Assembly (NCBI RefSeq): GCF_002352765.1 | Contig: NZ_KZ293963.1 | Location: 4,395,872 to 4,459,871 of the forward strand | Direction: 5' to 3' | Source of the DNA: Alteribacter populi | Lineage (GTDB): Bacteria; Bacillota; Bacilli; Bacillales; Salisediminibacteriaceae | Length of the DNA stretch: 64,000 bases | Part shown: in pieces, positions 34,011-42,175 of the stretch | Numbering within the stretch: position 1 is the first letter of the stretch | Layout: the number at the start of each line of letters is the position of its first letter | The notes under the pieces: model-generated | The model's database searches: none | What the model saw: only the letters and a program-made list of their open reading frames with translations | What the model was told of the DNA's origin: nothing | Position numbers and translations under genes: made by a program

Positions 34011-34190
34011 ATGATGAGACACGGACACGGGCAACAGAATAAAATAAATCAAGCGAACAACTATATGGGTGTTGACCTTCACCGCTTTAGCGAGCAAGAA
34101 GGTGAAAGAACGAATATTGAACTTGCAAGTGAATTTGGTCTTTCGTTACACGACGTCAAAATGCTCAAGAAAAAGTTAGACAGAAACTAG
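34011..34190 (+). CDS. Small HTH protein of the YrzK / 'sigma-70 subunit-like' type
   Basis: A 59-residue basic protein, preceded by GAGAGGACG. The C-terminal half (TNIELASEFGLSLHDVKMLKKKLDRN) reads as a helix-turn-helix resembling a sigma-factor region, and similar small proteins in bacilli are labelled RNA polymerase sigma-70 subunit-like. B. subtilis has a small gene between dtd/yrvJ and hisS (yrzK), which is why I suggest that link; it is unproven. The YrvJ amidase is absent here. A second in-frame ATG lies at 34014. Confidence 0.7.
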   Translation: MMRHGHGQQNKINQANNYMGVDLHRFSEQEGERTNIELASEFGLSLHDVKMLKKKLDRN

Positions 34191-34196
34191 CCTTTT

Positions 34197-34398
34197 AAGT
34201 GCGTGTTCAATAGGAGTATTAAAATAGCCGAGTAGGTCGAGGCGGCGAAGTCTTTGAGCACCGGAGTGAATGGTGTTAATACGTGAGGAGCGGAGAAGCG
34301 AGCCAACGAGCTTCCTCAGGATGGGGTGACTCCTGTGTTCGCCACAGGACGTGGCGGTATTTAGCGGGAAATCATATTCTCCAAGCGGACTTTTTAAG
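34197..34398 (-). repeat. R4 repeat copy c, upstream of the hisS T-box (inverted)
   Basis: Contains AGCCGAGTAGGTCGAGGCGG, CGAGCTTCCTCAGGATGGGG and CCACAGGACGTGGCGGTATT. Reverse complement of the R4 copies behind the hisS and alaS T-boxes. Confidence 0.85.
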
Positions 34399-34431
34399 AT
34401 TCTCTTTAAGAGGATCTTGAGATATTGACTG

Positions 34432-34460
34432 TTGACAGATGTCATTTATATTCGTATGAT
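34432..34460 (+). promoter_or_regulatory. Sigma-A promoter of the T-box-hisS-aspS transcript
   Basis: TTGACA (34432-34437), 17 bases, TATGAT (34455-34460). Confidence 0.75.
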
Positions 34461-34466
34461 AGATTC

Positions 34467-34768
34467 ATTATAAATGAATAAAAACCGATGATAGAGCACA
34501 GTAGTTGAGATTTCCTTTGTTCAGAGAAGAAGTGCCATAGGCTGTAAGCATTTCTCAAAGACCTCGATGAATGAACACTCTTTAGGTGTTTTTTTGAACG
34601 GATCGTTTTTTGATGATCTTATTAGAAAAAACCGCCAAGAATGGCGTTATCAATGAAAGCGGAGTTTTGCTTTTTGTTTTCCATCAGAAACATGCAAACT
34701 CAACTAGGGTGGTACCACGGGAATTGAACTCTCGTCCCTGTTTTTATACAGGGATGGGAGTTTTTTGT
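34467..34768 (+). promoter_or_regulatory. T-box leader of hisS (tRNA-His-sensing riboswitch)
   Basis: The T-box sequence AGGGTGGTACCACGG (34706-34720) pairs with the acceptor end of uncharged tRNA and forms the antiterminator. The competing terminator (CTCTCGTCCCTG with CAGGGATGGGAG, then T6) ends near 34766. Stem I starts around GATGATAGAG (34488). A CAC triplet in GAACACTCT (34574-34582) is the likely histidine specifier. Transcription should continue when uncharged tRNA-His accumulates. Confidence 0.92.
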
Positions 34769-34774
34769 ATTTTA

Positions 34775-34970
34775 GAGGAGTTTTAAATCGTTCATGAACG
34801 ATTGCAGTCGTAAGACCTCCTGCTAAGTTCTATCAATTCTTGTGATGAATGCAGGAGTCAGCCCCATCCTAGGAAGTGCGTTGGCTTGTGGCTTCAGTCC
34901 TGGCAATTCACTTCTACCCTTTGCATCAAGTTACTCTCTGCTTGTTCCTTGAGGATGGAGGCTTTATAGC
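34775..34970 (+). repeat. R4 repeat copy b, between hisS T-box and hisS
   Basis: Shares CTGCTAAGT, GAATGCAGGAGTCA and CGTTGGCTTGTGGCTTCAGT with the copy behind the alaS T-box. It is part of the hisS 5' untranslated region. Confidence 0.8.
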
Positions 34971-35019
34971 ATAGTTAAGATAGAAATTTATACATAAACA
35001 AAATGAGGAGGAAAGGATT

Positions 35020-36303
35020 ATGAATTTTAGAATCCCTCGTGGAACGCAGGATATTTTACCGGAAAATTCACCAATGTGGCGGTATGTGGAGCAAAAAGCG
35101 CATGATTTATGCCGCCGTTATAATTATAAAGAAATTCGTACACCAATTTTTGAGCAAACTGAGTTGTTTGCTAGAGGTGTAGGCGATACAACAGATATCG
35201 TACAAAAGGAAATGTATACATTTGAAGATCGCGGTGGGAGGAGTTTAACGCTTCGACCGGAAGGAACAGCATCTACAGTGCGTTCTTACGTAGAGAATAA
35301 AATGCACGGATGGGCAGACCAGCCTGTAAAGTTGTATTATGTCGGACCTATGTTTAGGTATGAACGTCCCCAATCAGGACGGATGAGACAGTTTGTACAA
35401 TTTGGTGTTGAAGCGATGGGGAGTGATGATCCAGCTATCGATGCTGAAGTAATCGGACTTGCAATGGACTTTTACCGAGAACTTGGACTTAAAGGGCTGA
35501 AATTAGTCATTAATAGTCTTGGTGATAAAGAAAGTCGGAATTCACATAGAAACGCTTTGATTAATCATTTCAAACCGAGAATCACCGAATTTTGCCCTGA
35601 TTGCCAGCAGCGACTTGAGCAAAACCCACTCAGAATTCTTGATTGCAAAAAAGATCGTGATCATGAATTGATGGAAAATGCTCCTTCAATTTTAAGTTAT
35701 TTAAATGAAGAATCTAAAAAGTATTTTGATCGTGTTCAATCTTATTTAGGAGCGATGAACATCGATTTTGAAGTTGACCCTGGCCTTGTACGTGGTCTTG
35801 ATTATTATAATAACACCGCTTTTGAAATTATGATCGATGGCGCTGGGTTTGGAGCGATCACAACGTTAACTGGCGGCGGTCGCTATAACGGACTCGTCGA
35901 AGAAATCGGAGGACCACAAACGCCAGGTATTGGGTTTGCCTTAAGTTTGGAACGACTGCTCATGGCCCTTGAGACCCAAGGTGTTGAACTGCCGACTGAA
36001 ACAGGTTTGGATGCGTATTTGATTGCCATTGGTGAAGAAGCAAAAAGTAAAGCACCAAGTCTCCTGCACACGCTTCGCCAAAGCGGGTTAGCTGTAGACG
36101 CTGATTACTTAAACAAAAAAATGAAAGCTCAATTTAAGGCTGCTGATCGTCAAGGTGCAGCGTATACACTAATTTTAGGTGACGATGAAATCGCTGCAGG
36201 AACAATCGTAGTGAAAAACCTTAATAGTGGAGAACAAGTGAACGTTTCAATTGAAGAAGCTATTCAAATGATCATTGAGAACAGACAAAGGAAAGGGGCA
36301 TAA
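35020..36303 (+). CDS. hisS: Histidyl-tRNA synthetase
   Basis: Class II synthetase charging tRNA-His. It starts MNFRIPRGTQDILP, has motif 2 segment SLTLRPEGTA (near 68-77), histidine loop RGLDYYNNTAFE and motif 3 region GGGRYNGL...GFALSLERL (near 285-313), then the anticodon-binding domain (about 325-420). 427 residues, as expected. AGGAGGAAAGG lies upstream. aspS starts 2 bases after the stop. Confidence 0.97.
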   Translation: MNFRIPRGTQDILPENSPMWRYVEQKAHDLCRRYNYKEIRTPIFEQTELFARGVGDTTDIVQKEMYTFEDRGGRSLTLRPEGTASTVRSYVENKMHGWADQPVKLYYVGPMFRYERPQSGRMRQFVQFGVEAMGSDDPAIDAEVIGLAMDFYRELGLKGLKLVINSLGDKESRNSHRNALINHFKPRITEFCPDCQQRLEQNPLRILDCKKDRDHELMENAPSILSYLNEESKKYFDRVQSYLGAMNIDFEVDPGLVRGLDYYNNTAFEIMIDGAGFGAITTLTGGGRYNGLVEEIGGPQTPGIGFALSLERLLMALETQGVELPTETGLDAYLIAIGEEAKSKAPSLLHTLRQSGLAVDADYLNKKMKAQFKAADRQGAAYTLILGDDEIAAGTIVVKNLNSGEQVNVSIEEAIQMIIENRQRKGA

Positions 36304-36305
36304 CA

Positions 36306-38093
36306 GTGACTGTTAGAACACATGTATGCGGTGATGTATTAGAAGGATTAATCGGTGAACGAGTTCGATTAAAAGGATGGGTAAAAAAGCGTCGCGACTT
36401 AGGTCAAATGATCTTTGTTGATCTCCGTGACCGCTCCGGTTTTGTGCAAATTGTATTCAATGGTGAAAAATATCCTGAAGTACTAAGTACGGGAGAAAAA
36501 ATAAGAAGTGAATATGTGATTGAAGTCGAAGGTGAAGTAGTTGCCAGAGACGAATCGAATATCAACGATAAAATCGCGAACGGAACTGTGGAAGTGTTTG
36601 TTGATCATGTAACAATTTTAAATGCCGCAAAGGGACTTCCGTTTCACATTGAAGATAATGTTGATGTGTCTGAAGATGTTCGTTTAAAGTATCGGTACCT
36701 AGACCTCCGGCGTCCCAAAATGCAAGAAACGATGTATTTACGTCACCGGACTACGAAGTTTATCCGTGATTTTCTTGATGAAGAAGCTTTCATGGAAATA
36801 GAAACGCCAATGCTAACGAAAAGTACGCCTGAAGGAGCCCGTGACTACCTAGTTCCTTCTCGTGTACATCACGGTGATTTTTACGCACTCCCACAGTCTC
36901 CACAGTTATTCAAGCAGTTGTTAATGGTATCTGGTTTCGAACGCTATTATCAAATAGCCCGCTGTTTCCGTGACGAAGACTTGCGTGCCGACCGCCAGCC
37001 GGAATTTACTCAAGTGGACATCGAAGCTTCGTTTATGGAAAAAGAAGACCTTCTTTCTATGATGGAAAAAATGATGGTTTCTCTCGTGGAAAAAGTTAAG
37101 GGAGTTCAAGTTGAGCGGCCATTTCCACGACTGACCTATAAAGAAGCAATGAATCGCTATGGCTCTGATAAACCGGATACCCGGTATGGCATGGAACTAG
37201 TAGACGTGTCAGAAATATTGAAGGGCAGCGGCTTCAAAGTGTTTGCCTCTACGGTAGAAAAGGGAGGCGCAGTTAAAGGGATTTGTGTCAAAAATGTTGC
37301 AGACAAATATTCTCGAAAAGACTTAGATGGGCTCGGTTCAGTCGTGGAAATTTACGGAGCTAAAGGATTAGCTTGGCTGAAAATAGAAGCTGATGGGGAG
37401 CTAAAAGGACCAATTGCTAAATTTTTTAACGATGAAGAAAAATCAGCGATCATCGCTTCTTTTGAAGCTAATGAGGGAGATGTGCTCTTCTTTGTAGCTG
37501 ACAAAGAGAAAGTTGCATGGGACAGTTTAGGGGCACTTCGGCAAAAGTTTGCGAAAGACTTGGATCTAATAGATCATTCGAAATACAACTTCCTATGGGT
37601 CACGGAATTTCCGCTATTATCCTATGATGAGGATGCAAAGCGTTATGTAGCAGAACATCATCCGTTCACACGTCCTGTAAAAGAAGACGAGGGCAAACTT
37701 GTATCTGAACCGGAAAATGTTCGAGCAGAAGCCTATGACCTTGTCCTTAATGGGTATGAGCTTGGTGGCGGCTCTCAGCGTATTTTCGAACGTGAACTCC
37801 AGGAACAAATGTTTACGGCACTAGGCTTTTCAGATGAAGAAGCAAAAAGCCAGTTCGGGTTCTTATTAGATGCCTTTGAATACGGAACACCTCCACATGG
37901 GGGAATAGCTCTTGGCTTAGACCGCCTGGTGATGATTCTAGCTGGCAGGTCGAACTTGCGTGATACAATTGCATTTCCTAAAACAGCAAGTGCCAGCTGT
38001 CTGCTTACTAAAGCACCAGCAGAAGTCAGTAACGCTCAGCTGGACGAGCTGCACCTTTCGATTATTCCGAAGCAGAAAAAAAGTGAAGAGTAA
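36306..38093 (+). CDS. aspS: Aspartyl-tRNA synthetase
   Basis: Class IIb synthetase with an N-terminal OB-fold (GWVKKRRDLGQMIFVDLRDR), a bacterial-type GAD insertion (about 280-420) and motif 3 GIALGLDRLVMIL near the end. 595 residues. Whether it also charges tRNA-Asn cannot be told from motifs alone. The GTG start 36306 is preceded by AAAGGGG inside the hisS end. It should share the T-box-controlled hisS transcript, so tRNA-His charging would influence aspS too. Confidence 0.96.
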   Translation: MTVRTHVCGDVLEGLIGERVRLKGWVKKRRDLGQMIFVDLRDRSGFVQIVFNGEKYPEVLSTGEKIRSEYVIEVEGEVVARDESNINDKIANGTVEVFVDHVTILNAAKGLPFHIEDNVDVSEDVRLKYRYLDLRRPKMQETMYLRHRTTKFIRDFLDEEAFMEIETPMLTKSTPEGARDYLVPSRVHHGDFYALPQSPQLFKQLLMVSGFERYYQIARCFRDEDLRADRQPEFTQVDIEASFMEKEDLLSMMEKMMVSLVEKVKGVQVERPFPRLTYKEAMNRYGSDKPDTRYGMELVDVSEILKGSGFKVFASTVEKGGAVKGICVKNVADKYSRKDLDGLGSVVEIYGAKGLAWLKIEADGELKGPIAKFFNDEEKSAIIASFEANEGDVLFFVADKEKVAWDSLGALRQKFAKDLDLIDHSKYNFLWVTEFPLLSYDEDAKRYVAEHHPFTRPVKEDEGKLVSEPENVRAEAYDLVLNGYELGGGSQRIFERELQEQMFTALGFSDEEAKSQFGFLLDAFEYGTPPHGGIALGLDRLVMILAGRSNLRDTIAFPKTASASCLLTKAPAEVSNAQLDELHLSIIPKQKKSEE

Positions 38094-38098
38094 GTGAT

Positions 38099-38137
38099 TT
38101 TTCCTCAGTGTACCTTTTACACTGGGGAAATTTTGTG
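38099..38137 (+). terminator. Intrinsic terminator after aspS
   Basis: CCTCAGTGTA pairs with TACACTGGGG, followed by AAATTTTG. Confidence 0.8.
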
Positions 38138-38318
38138 GCCGTCCTTTTTTGGATGCTATGTGAAATATAATTATAGCTTTTTACAGTTCTTCAATCTATT
38201 AAGGGGATACGAAGAATCGTTTCTGACCTTTTAAAGAAAACTTGGCTAGCAGATAAGCATTACTTACGCTCATACTTTATTCCTTAAGAGAAGTTAAACC
38301 TACTTAAAGTACAAAAAA

Positions 38319-38355
38319 TGAAACAGCCCTCATTTCTTAATGAGGGCTGTTTCAC
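38319..38355 (-). terminator. Intrinsic terminator of rsfA
   Basis: TGAAACAGCCCTCATT pairs perfectly with AATGAGGGCTGTTTCA; on the minus strand T6 follows. It could also stop plus-strand read-through. Confidence 0.9.
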
Positions 38356-38366
38356 ATGTGAACTTC

Positions 38367-39062
38367 TTATTTTGCGATCTTTTCCAAATTTCCGTTTTTA
38401 TCCATTTTAAATGCTGGAGCTGCACGATCTTCTTCGCTTTCTTCCTCTAGAAGAGCCATGCGTCGTGCACGGTTCATGATTTGGATAATCGATTGATAAT
38501 CTTCCTCCACCACTTTGTGTTCATTTTCTAACTCTTTTAAGCGGGCACTTAGTTCCTCTACTTTTTTATTCAAAAAGTCATTTTCACGAACTAATCTTTC
38601 ATTTTCTACTTTAGCAGTAGCCGACATGTAATTGTTTTGCGCCATCTTTTCTAAAAAGTCAATAACATCGGTCAGTGTAAGGTCACGTTTGCGAGTTGAA
38701 ATGGAAGGCATAGCAATGTCCATTTCCACCTCTTTTTCTTCAGAGACTTCCGTTTGATATGCTTTTTCAGGGGCGTATTGTTGCTTTGCGATTGCATTAT
38801 AAGTTGATACTGGTTTCGCATCATTTGCAACACGTCGCTTCCGTTCTTTACGATGTTTTTTTGCTAGTTTGATTGCATCGTCGTATTTATTGCGAACAAC
38901 TGCGTTCCACCGGAAACCGCATGCTGCTGATGTACGGTTTAATGCATCTCCCACCTCATCAAAGGCATTTAATTGTGTGCTTCCTTCTCGGATATGTCTT
39001 AATACTGTTTCTGCGAGTAGTAAATCGTCCTCTTGTGACCATGCATCTTGTCTAACTTTCAT
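38367..39062 (-). CDS. rsfA: Prespore-specific transcriptional regulator RsfA
   Basis: RsfA modulates sigma-F-dependent genes in the forespore. The N-terminus is a Myb/SANT-like DNA-binding domain (DAWSQEDDLLLAETVLRHIREGSTQLNAF... GFRWN, about 5-58), followed by a basic stretch (KKHRKERKRR). The C-terminal part (about 165-205) is a heptad coiled coil (LVRENDFLNKKVEELSARLK). 231 residues. A near-perfect sigma-G/sigma-F type promoter lies upstream (39104-39133). Confidence 0.9.
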   Translation of the reverse strand: MKVRQDAWSQEDDLLLAETVLRHIREGSTQLNAFDEVGDALNRTSAACGFRWNAVVRNKYDDAIKLAKKHRKERKRRVANDAKPVSTYNAIAKQQYAPEKAYQTEVSEEKEVEMDIAMPSISTRKRDLTLTDVIDFLEKMAQNNYMSATAKVENERLVRENDFLNKKVEELSARLKELENEHKVVEEDYQSIIQIMNRARRMALLEEESEEDRAAPAFKMDKNGNLEKIAK

Positions 39063-39103
39063 GATTGCACAATCCTTTCTATTTGAATTGTTTATGTTAC
39101 TAC

Positions 39104-39133
39104 TAACATGGACAGAAGAAAGCGGAAATATAC
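39104..39133 (-). promoter_or_regulatory. Candidate forespore (sigma-G / sigma-F) promoter of rsfA
   Basis: On the minus strand GTATA, 18 bases, CATGTTA: fits the sigma-G pattern GNATR-N18-CATNNTA exactly, and the sigma-F pattern in part. About 42 bases before the rsfA start. Confidence 0.55.
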
Positions 39134-39333
39134 CAAAGAGAAATCAAATTACTAGCTTCTTCCAATGGGAGCGGCTGTATTGAGACTATTCTATATGGAT
39201 CTACTATTTTGCTGAACGATCATTCATCAAAGGTTGTTGCTATTTTTTTTAGAGTTGGCAAGTGAATGATTACCCTGTCACGTAAAACCAGCAAAAACGC
39301 CCAAACTTTACGAAAACAACCTTGCTGTAAAAC

Positions 39334-39360
39334 AAAAAACCTTGCATCAGCAAGGTTTTG
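39334..39360 (-). terminator. Intrinsic terminator of rarA
   Basis: Minus strand: AAAACCTTGC-TGAT-GCAAGGTTTTTTG. It overlaps the last bases before the rarA stop. 39140-39330 shows no gene or repeat that I can recognise. Confidence 0.85.
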
Positions 39361-39369
39361 AACAGGAGG

Positions 39370-40701
39370 TCATGGTTGCTCTTTTCGTTTTCGGTCAGCG
39401 AAGTAATCGAGTCTTTTCTGGACTGTCTTTTCATACCCGTTTGTTGACGGAGAGTAGAAGGTTTTGTTTTTCAGATGATCCGGTAAGTACTGCTGAACGA
39501 CATAGTGATTCTCAAAGTTATGTGGATATTTATAACCTTCGCCGTGACCTAGCTTCGAGGCTCCTTTATAGTGAGCGTCTCTCAGATGGACAGGGACATC
39601 CCCGTTTTTTTCTTTTTCGACCATTGCGAGAGCTTTATCAATTCCGGTAATTACCGTGTTACTTTTAGGAGCTGTTGCTAAGTAAAGTGCTGCTTCCGCC
39701 AGTGGGATTCTCGCTTCAGGTAAACCAACAAACTCCACTGCCTGAGCGGCAGCATGGGCGATTAATAACGCATTGGGATCTGCTAAACCTATATCTTCAG
39801 CTGCATGTACGTACAATCTTCTTGCGATAAATTTTGCATCTTCTCCAGCATATATCATTTTTGCCAACCAATAAAGGGCAGCGTCAGGGTCTGAACCACG
39901 AATACTTTTAATAAAAGCTGAGACGGTGTCGTAATGATTATCGCCTTGCTTATCATAGTGGATGACCCGTTTTTGAACGGATGCTTCGGCTGTCGCAACA
40001 TCAATAACAATGGTGCCCTCTTCGTTTGGATCGGTCGTTAACACAGCTAGTTCTAGGGCGTTAAGGGCTGTTCGTGCATCCCCGTTTGCCACATCAATTA
40101 AGTGGTCTTTGGCTTTTTTTCTCAAAGTAATTTCATATGAACCAAATCCTCGTTCCTTATCCTCAAGTGCTTGGTCGATTACGTTTGCTAATTCCGTATC
40201 CTTTAATGATTCAAGGCGGAAAAGGCGAGAGCGGGAAAGGAGGGCGGAGTTGACTTCAAACATTGGATTTTCCGTTGTAGCCCCAATTAAAATAACGGTT
40301 CCGTCTTCAACAAATGGAAGAAGCGCATCTTGTTGTCCTTTGTTAAATCGATGAATCTCATCTATAAAAAGGATCGTTTTAGTTTGCTCATATTTTAACC
40401 GGTCCTTCGCACTATCAACAATGGCGCGTACGTCTTTAATGCCTGCAGCGACGGCATTGAGCTGTTCAAAATGAGCGGAAGTGGAGTTGGCAATTACGCG
40501 AGCCAATGTTGTTTTTCCTGTCCCAGGAGGCCCGTGAAAAATCATCGCTGTCAACCGATCAGCCTTGATCGCCCTTCGTAATAGTGTTCCTTCTCCTACA
40601 ATATTCTTCTGTCCAATCACTTCGTCTATTGTTCTCGGTCTCATCCTAGAGGCGAGTGGTCCTTTTGGTTTTGAATCCTGAGGGTATTCAAATAAATCCA
40701 T
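39370..40701 (-). CDS. rarA: Replication-associated recombination protein A (RarA/MgsA)
   Basis: AAA+ ATPase related to clamp loaders and RuvB that acts at stalled replication forks. Start MDLFEYPQDSKPKGPLASRMRP, Walker A GPPGTGKTTLA (near 55-65), Walker B FIDEIHRFNKGQQDALLPFVE (near 108-128, of which DEIH is the core) and the C-terminal tetramerisation domain (YKYPHNF). 443 residues. AGGGGGA precedes the ATG on the minus strand. Convergent with nothing; divergent from the YczE-cymR unit. Confidence 0.95.
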   Translation of the reverse strand: MDLFEYPQDSKPKGPLASRMRPRTIDEVIGQKNIVGEGTLLRRAIKADRLTAMIFHGPPGTGKTTLARVIANSTSAHFEQLNAVAAGIKDVRAIVDSAKDRLKYEQTKTILFIDEIHRFNKGQQDALLPFVEDGTVILIGATTENPMFEVNSALLSRSRLFRLESLKDTELANVIDQALEDKERGFGSYEITLRKKAKDHLIDVANGDARTALNALELAVLTTDPNEEGTIVIDVATAEASVQKRVIHYDKQGDNHYDTVSAFIKSIRGSDPDAALYWLAKMIYAGEDAKFIARRLYVHAAEDIGLADPNALLIAHAAAQAVEFVGLPEARIPLAEAALYLATAPKSNTVITGIDKALAMVEKEKNGDVPVHLRDAHYKGASKLGHGEGYKYPHNFENHYVVQQYLPDHLKNKTFYSPSTNGYEKTVQKRLDYFADRKRKEQP

Positions 40702-40863
40702 GCGAGTTTCCCCCTTAAATCGGTTATAAATGATTGCATTTCCATAAAAACCTCGTTAAAATGCTAGTGATTGAAAACTGTCTATACCACTTGGTTAATA
40801 CAAAACCAACATTAATTATAATATCACGATGATACCACGAATGCCTTTTTATTAACATTTCTA

Positions 40864-40872
40864 TGCTATAAT
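40864..40872 (+). promoter_or_regulatory. Extended -10 promoter of the yczE-like/cymR unit
   Basis: TG-C-TATAAT (40864-40872) with no clear -35. Transcription start near 40879, 45 bases before the first gene. Confidence 0.6.
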
Positions 40873-40923
40873 TAATGCAGATCACAAGTGTTTTGTATAG
40901 TGTGTTATAGGGAGAGGATAGGA

Positions 40924-41577
40924 ATGGCACTGATGTTTTATTCCTCACAAAACCGATTTATATTTCGGTGGAGTATTTATATAATTGGTCTCATTATCAT
41001 GAGCATTGGTATTTCGTTTATAATCAAAGCAGAGTTAGGGAGCTCGCCATGGGATGTTCTTCATATAGGATTAACTGAGCAATTTGGGCTTACAATTGGA
41101 TCATGGACGATCATTATGGGCTTTTTTACATTAGTTACCGCAGCTTTTCTGCTTAAAGAATGGCCCAAAGCCGGTGCTTATTTAAATATGATTCTAGTTG
41201 GTGTTTTTGTTGATTTAAACCTTCTCATACTCCAAACGCCACCTAATCTTCCCGGTCAGGCAACGATGCTCGTTACAGGCATCTTCATTATGGGGTTTGG
41301 AATAGGTCTTTACATTAGTCCCCGGTGCGGGGCAGGACCAAGAGATAGTTTTATGCTTGCGGTCTCACAAAAAACAGGGATGACAGTGTCGAGAGTGCGA
41401 GGCTTAATGGAAATCGTCGTTCTTGGAGCAGGCTGGTATTTGGGAGGACCTGTTTTTGTCGGTACGATTCTATTTTGCTTAACAATTGGTCCAATTACAG
41501 GAGTATGCTTAACTGCTTGTCAATCTTGGATGGATCGAAGAATGGAAAGAGGGATTAGCGTTGAAAATATCCACTAA
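40924..41577 (+). CDS. YczE/YyaS/YitT-type membrane protein
   Basis: A 217-residue protein with five predicted helices. The text IKAELGSSPWDVLHIGL, ISPRCGAGPRDSFMLAV and LCLTIGPITG are characteristic of the YczE family, whose B. subtilis member is needed for surfactin/bacillaene-related phenotypes by an unknown mechanism. ATG 40924 follows AGGGAGAGG. Its last 17 bases contain the cymR start, so the two genes are translationally linked. B. subtilis has no such gene directly before cymR. Confidence 0.8.
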   Translation: MALMFYSSQNRFIFRWSIYIIGLIIMSIGISFIIKAELGSSPWDVLHIGLTEQFGLTIGSWTIIMGFFTLVTAAFLLKEWPKAGAYLNMILVGVFVDLNLLILQTPPNLPGQATMLVTGIFIMGFGIGLYISPRCGAGPRDSFMLAVSQKTGMTVSRVRGLMEIVVLGAGWYLGGPVFVGTILFCLTIGPITGVCLTACQSWMDRRMERGISVENIH

Positions 41578-41980
41578 AGGAAGATATGGATTAACTATTA
41601 TGATGGCATTGGCAAAAAAATACGGGGAAGGTCCCGTTTCATTAAAATCGATTGCTAAGGAGCACCAATTATCTGAACACTACTTAGAGCAGCTTATTGC
41701 TCCACTTCGTAATGCAATCCTCGTGAAAAGTGTGAGAGGAGCTTACGGAGGTTATATGCTAACAAAGGCACCTAAAGAGATAACAGCAGGTGATATCATA
41801 CGCGTCCTTGAAGGACCAATAAGTCCTGTTGAAGTGGTAGATGATGAAGAACCTGCAAAGCGGGATTTATGGATTAAAATCCGCGATGCTGTTAAAGATG
41901 TGTTGGATAGTACTACTTTAGAAGACTTGTCTAGTTATGAGGATAAGGGTGACCAGGAGTACTACATGTTTTACATTTAA
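41561..41980 (+). CDS. cymR: Rrf2-family repressor CymR, master regulator of cysteine metabolism
   Basis: CymR, with CysK, represses cystine uptake and cysteine synthesis genes when cysteine is plentiful. The 139-residue protein is nearly identical in wording to B. subtilis CymR: MKISTKGRYGLTIMMALAKK, LSEHYLEQLIAPLRNA, VRGAYGGYMLTKAP and VLDSTTLEDLSSY. The TTG start lies inside the previous gene, 7 bases after GAGGG. It lacks the Fe-S cysteines of IscR. The cysteine desulfurase and mnmA genes follow, the order known from B. subtilis. Confidence 0.95.
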   Translation: MKISTKGRYGLTIMMALAKKYGEGPVSLKSIAKEHQLSEHYLEQLIAPLRNAILVKSVRGAYGGYMLTKAPKEITAGDIIRVLEGPISPVEVVDDEEPAKRDLWIKIRDAVKDVLDSTTLEDLSSYEDKGDQEYYMFYI

Positions 41981-41999
41981 AAGGTAAAAATTATATCCG

Positions 42000-42029
42000 A
42001 CAGAACCTACACGTCGCTCGTCTCAAGGA
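42000..42029 (+). repeat. R2 fragment
   Basis: CAGAACCTACACGTCGCTCG then TCTCAAGG corresponds to the first 30 bases of R2. It runs directly into an R1 copy, with R3 missing. Confidence 0.6.
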
Positions 42030-42158
42030 CGTTTCGATGTCTTGCGCAAAGCGCCATCGGTTCGTGTCAAATAACCTGCCCGATTAAAAGTGAAAAGCAC
42101 TTTTAACGGACAGATCATGTGCATGTCGCCGGGTAAGCGGGCGCCTTGCGCTTTTCTT
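42030..42158 (+). repeat. R1 repeat copy e, upstream of the desulfurase gene
   Basis: Shares TCGTGTCAAATAACCTGCCC and GCGCCTTGCGCTTTTCTTAT with copy b. The end (TTATAATGG) touches the ribosome site of the next gene and may supply a -10. Confidence 0.85.
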
Positions 42159-42175
42159 ATAATGGAGTGAAACAT

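Noticed and set aside
34176..34445. Minus-strand open frame of 89 residues upstream of the hisS T-box
   Set aside because: It is the R4 repeat read through into the promoter; other R4 copies do not keep the frame.
38139..38318. Possible 6S RNA between aspS and rsfA, where B. subtilis has bsrA nearby
   Set aside because: The gap is short, no long interrupted stem with a central bubble could be drawn, and no promoter of good quality was found. A covariance search would settle it.
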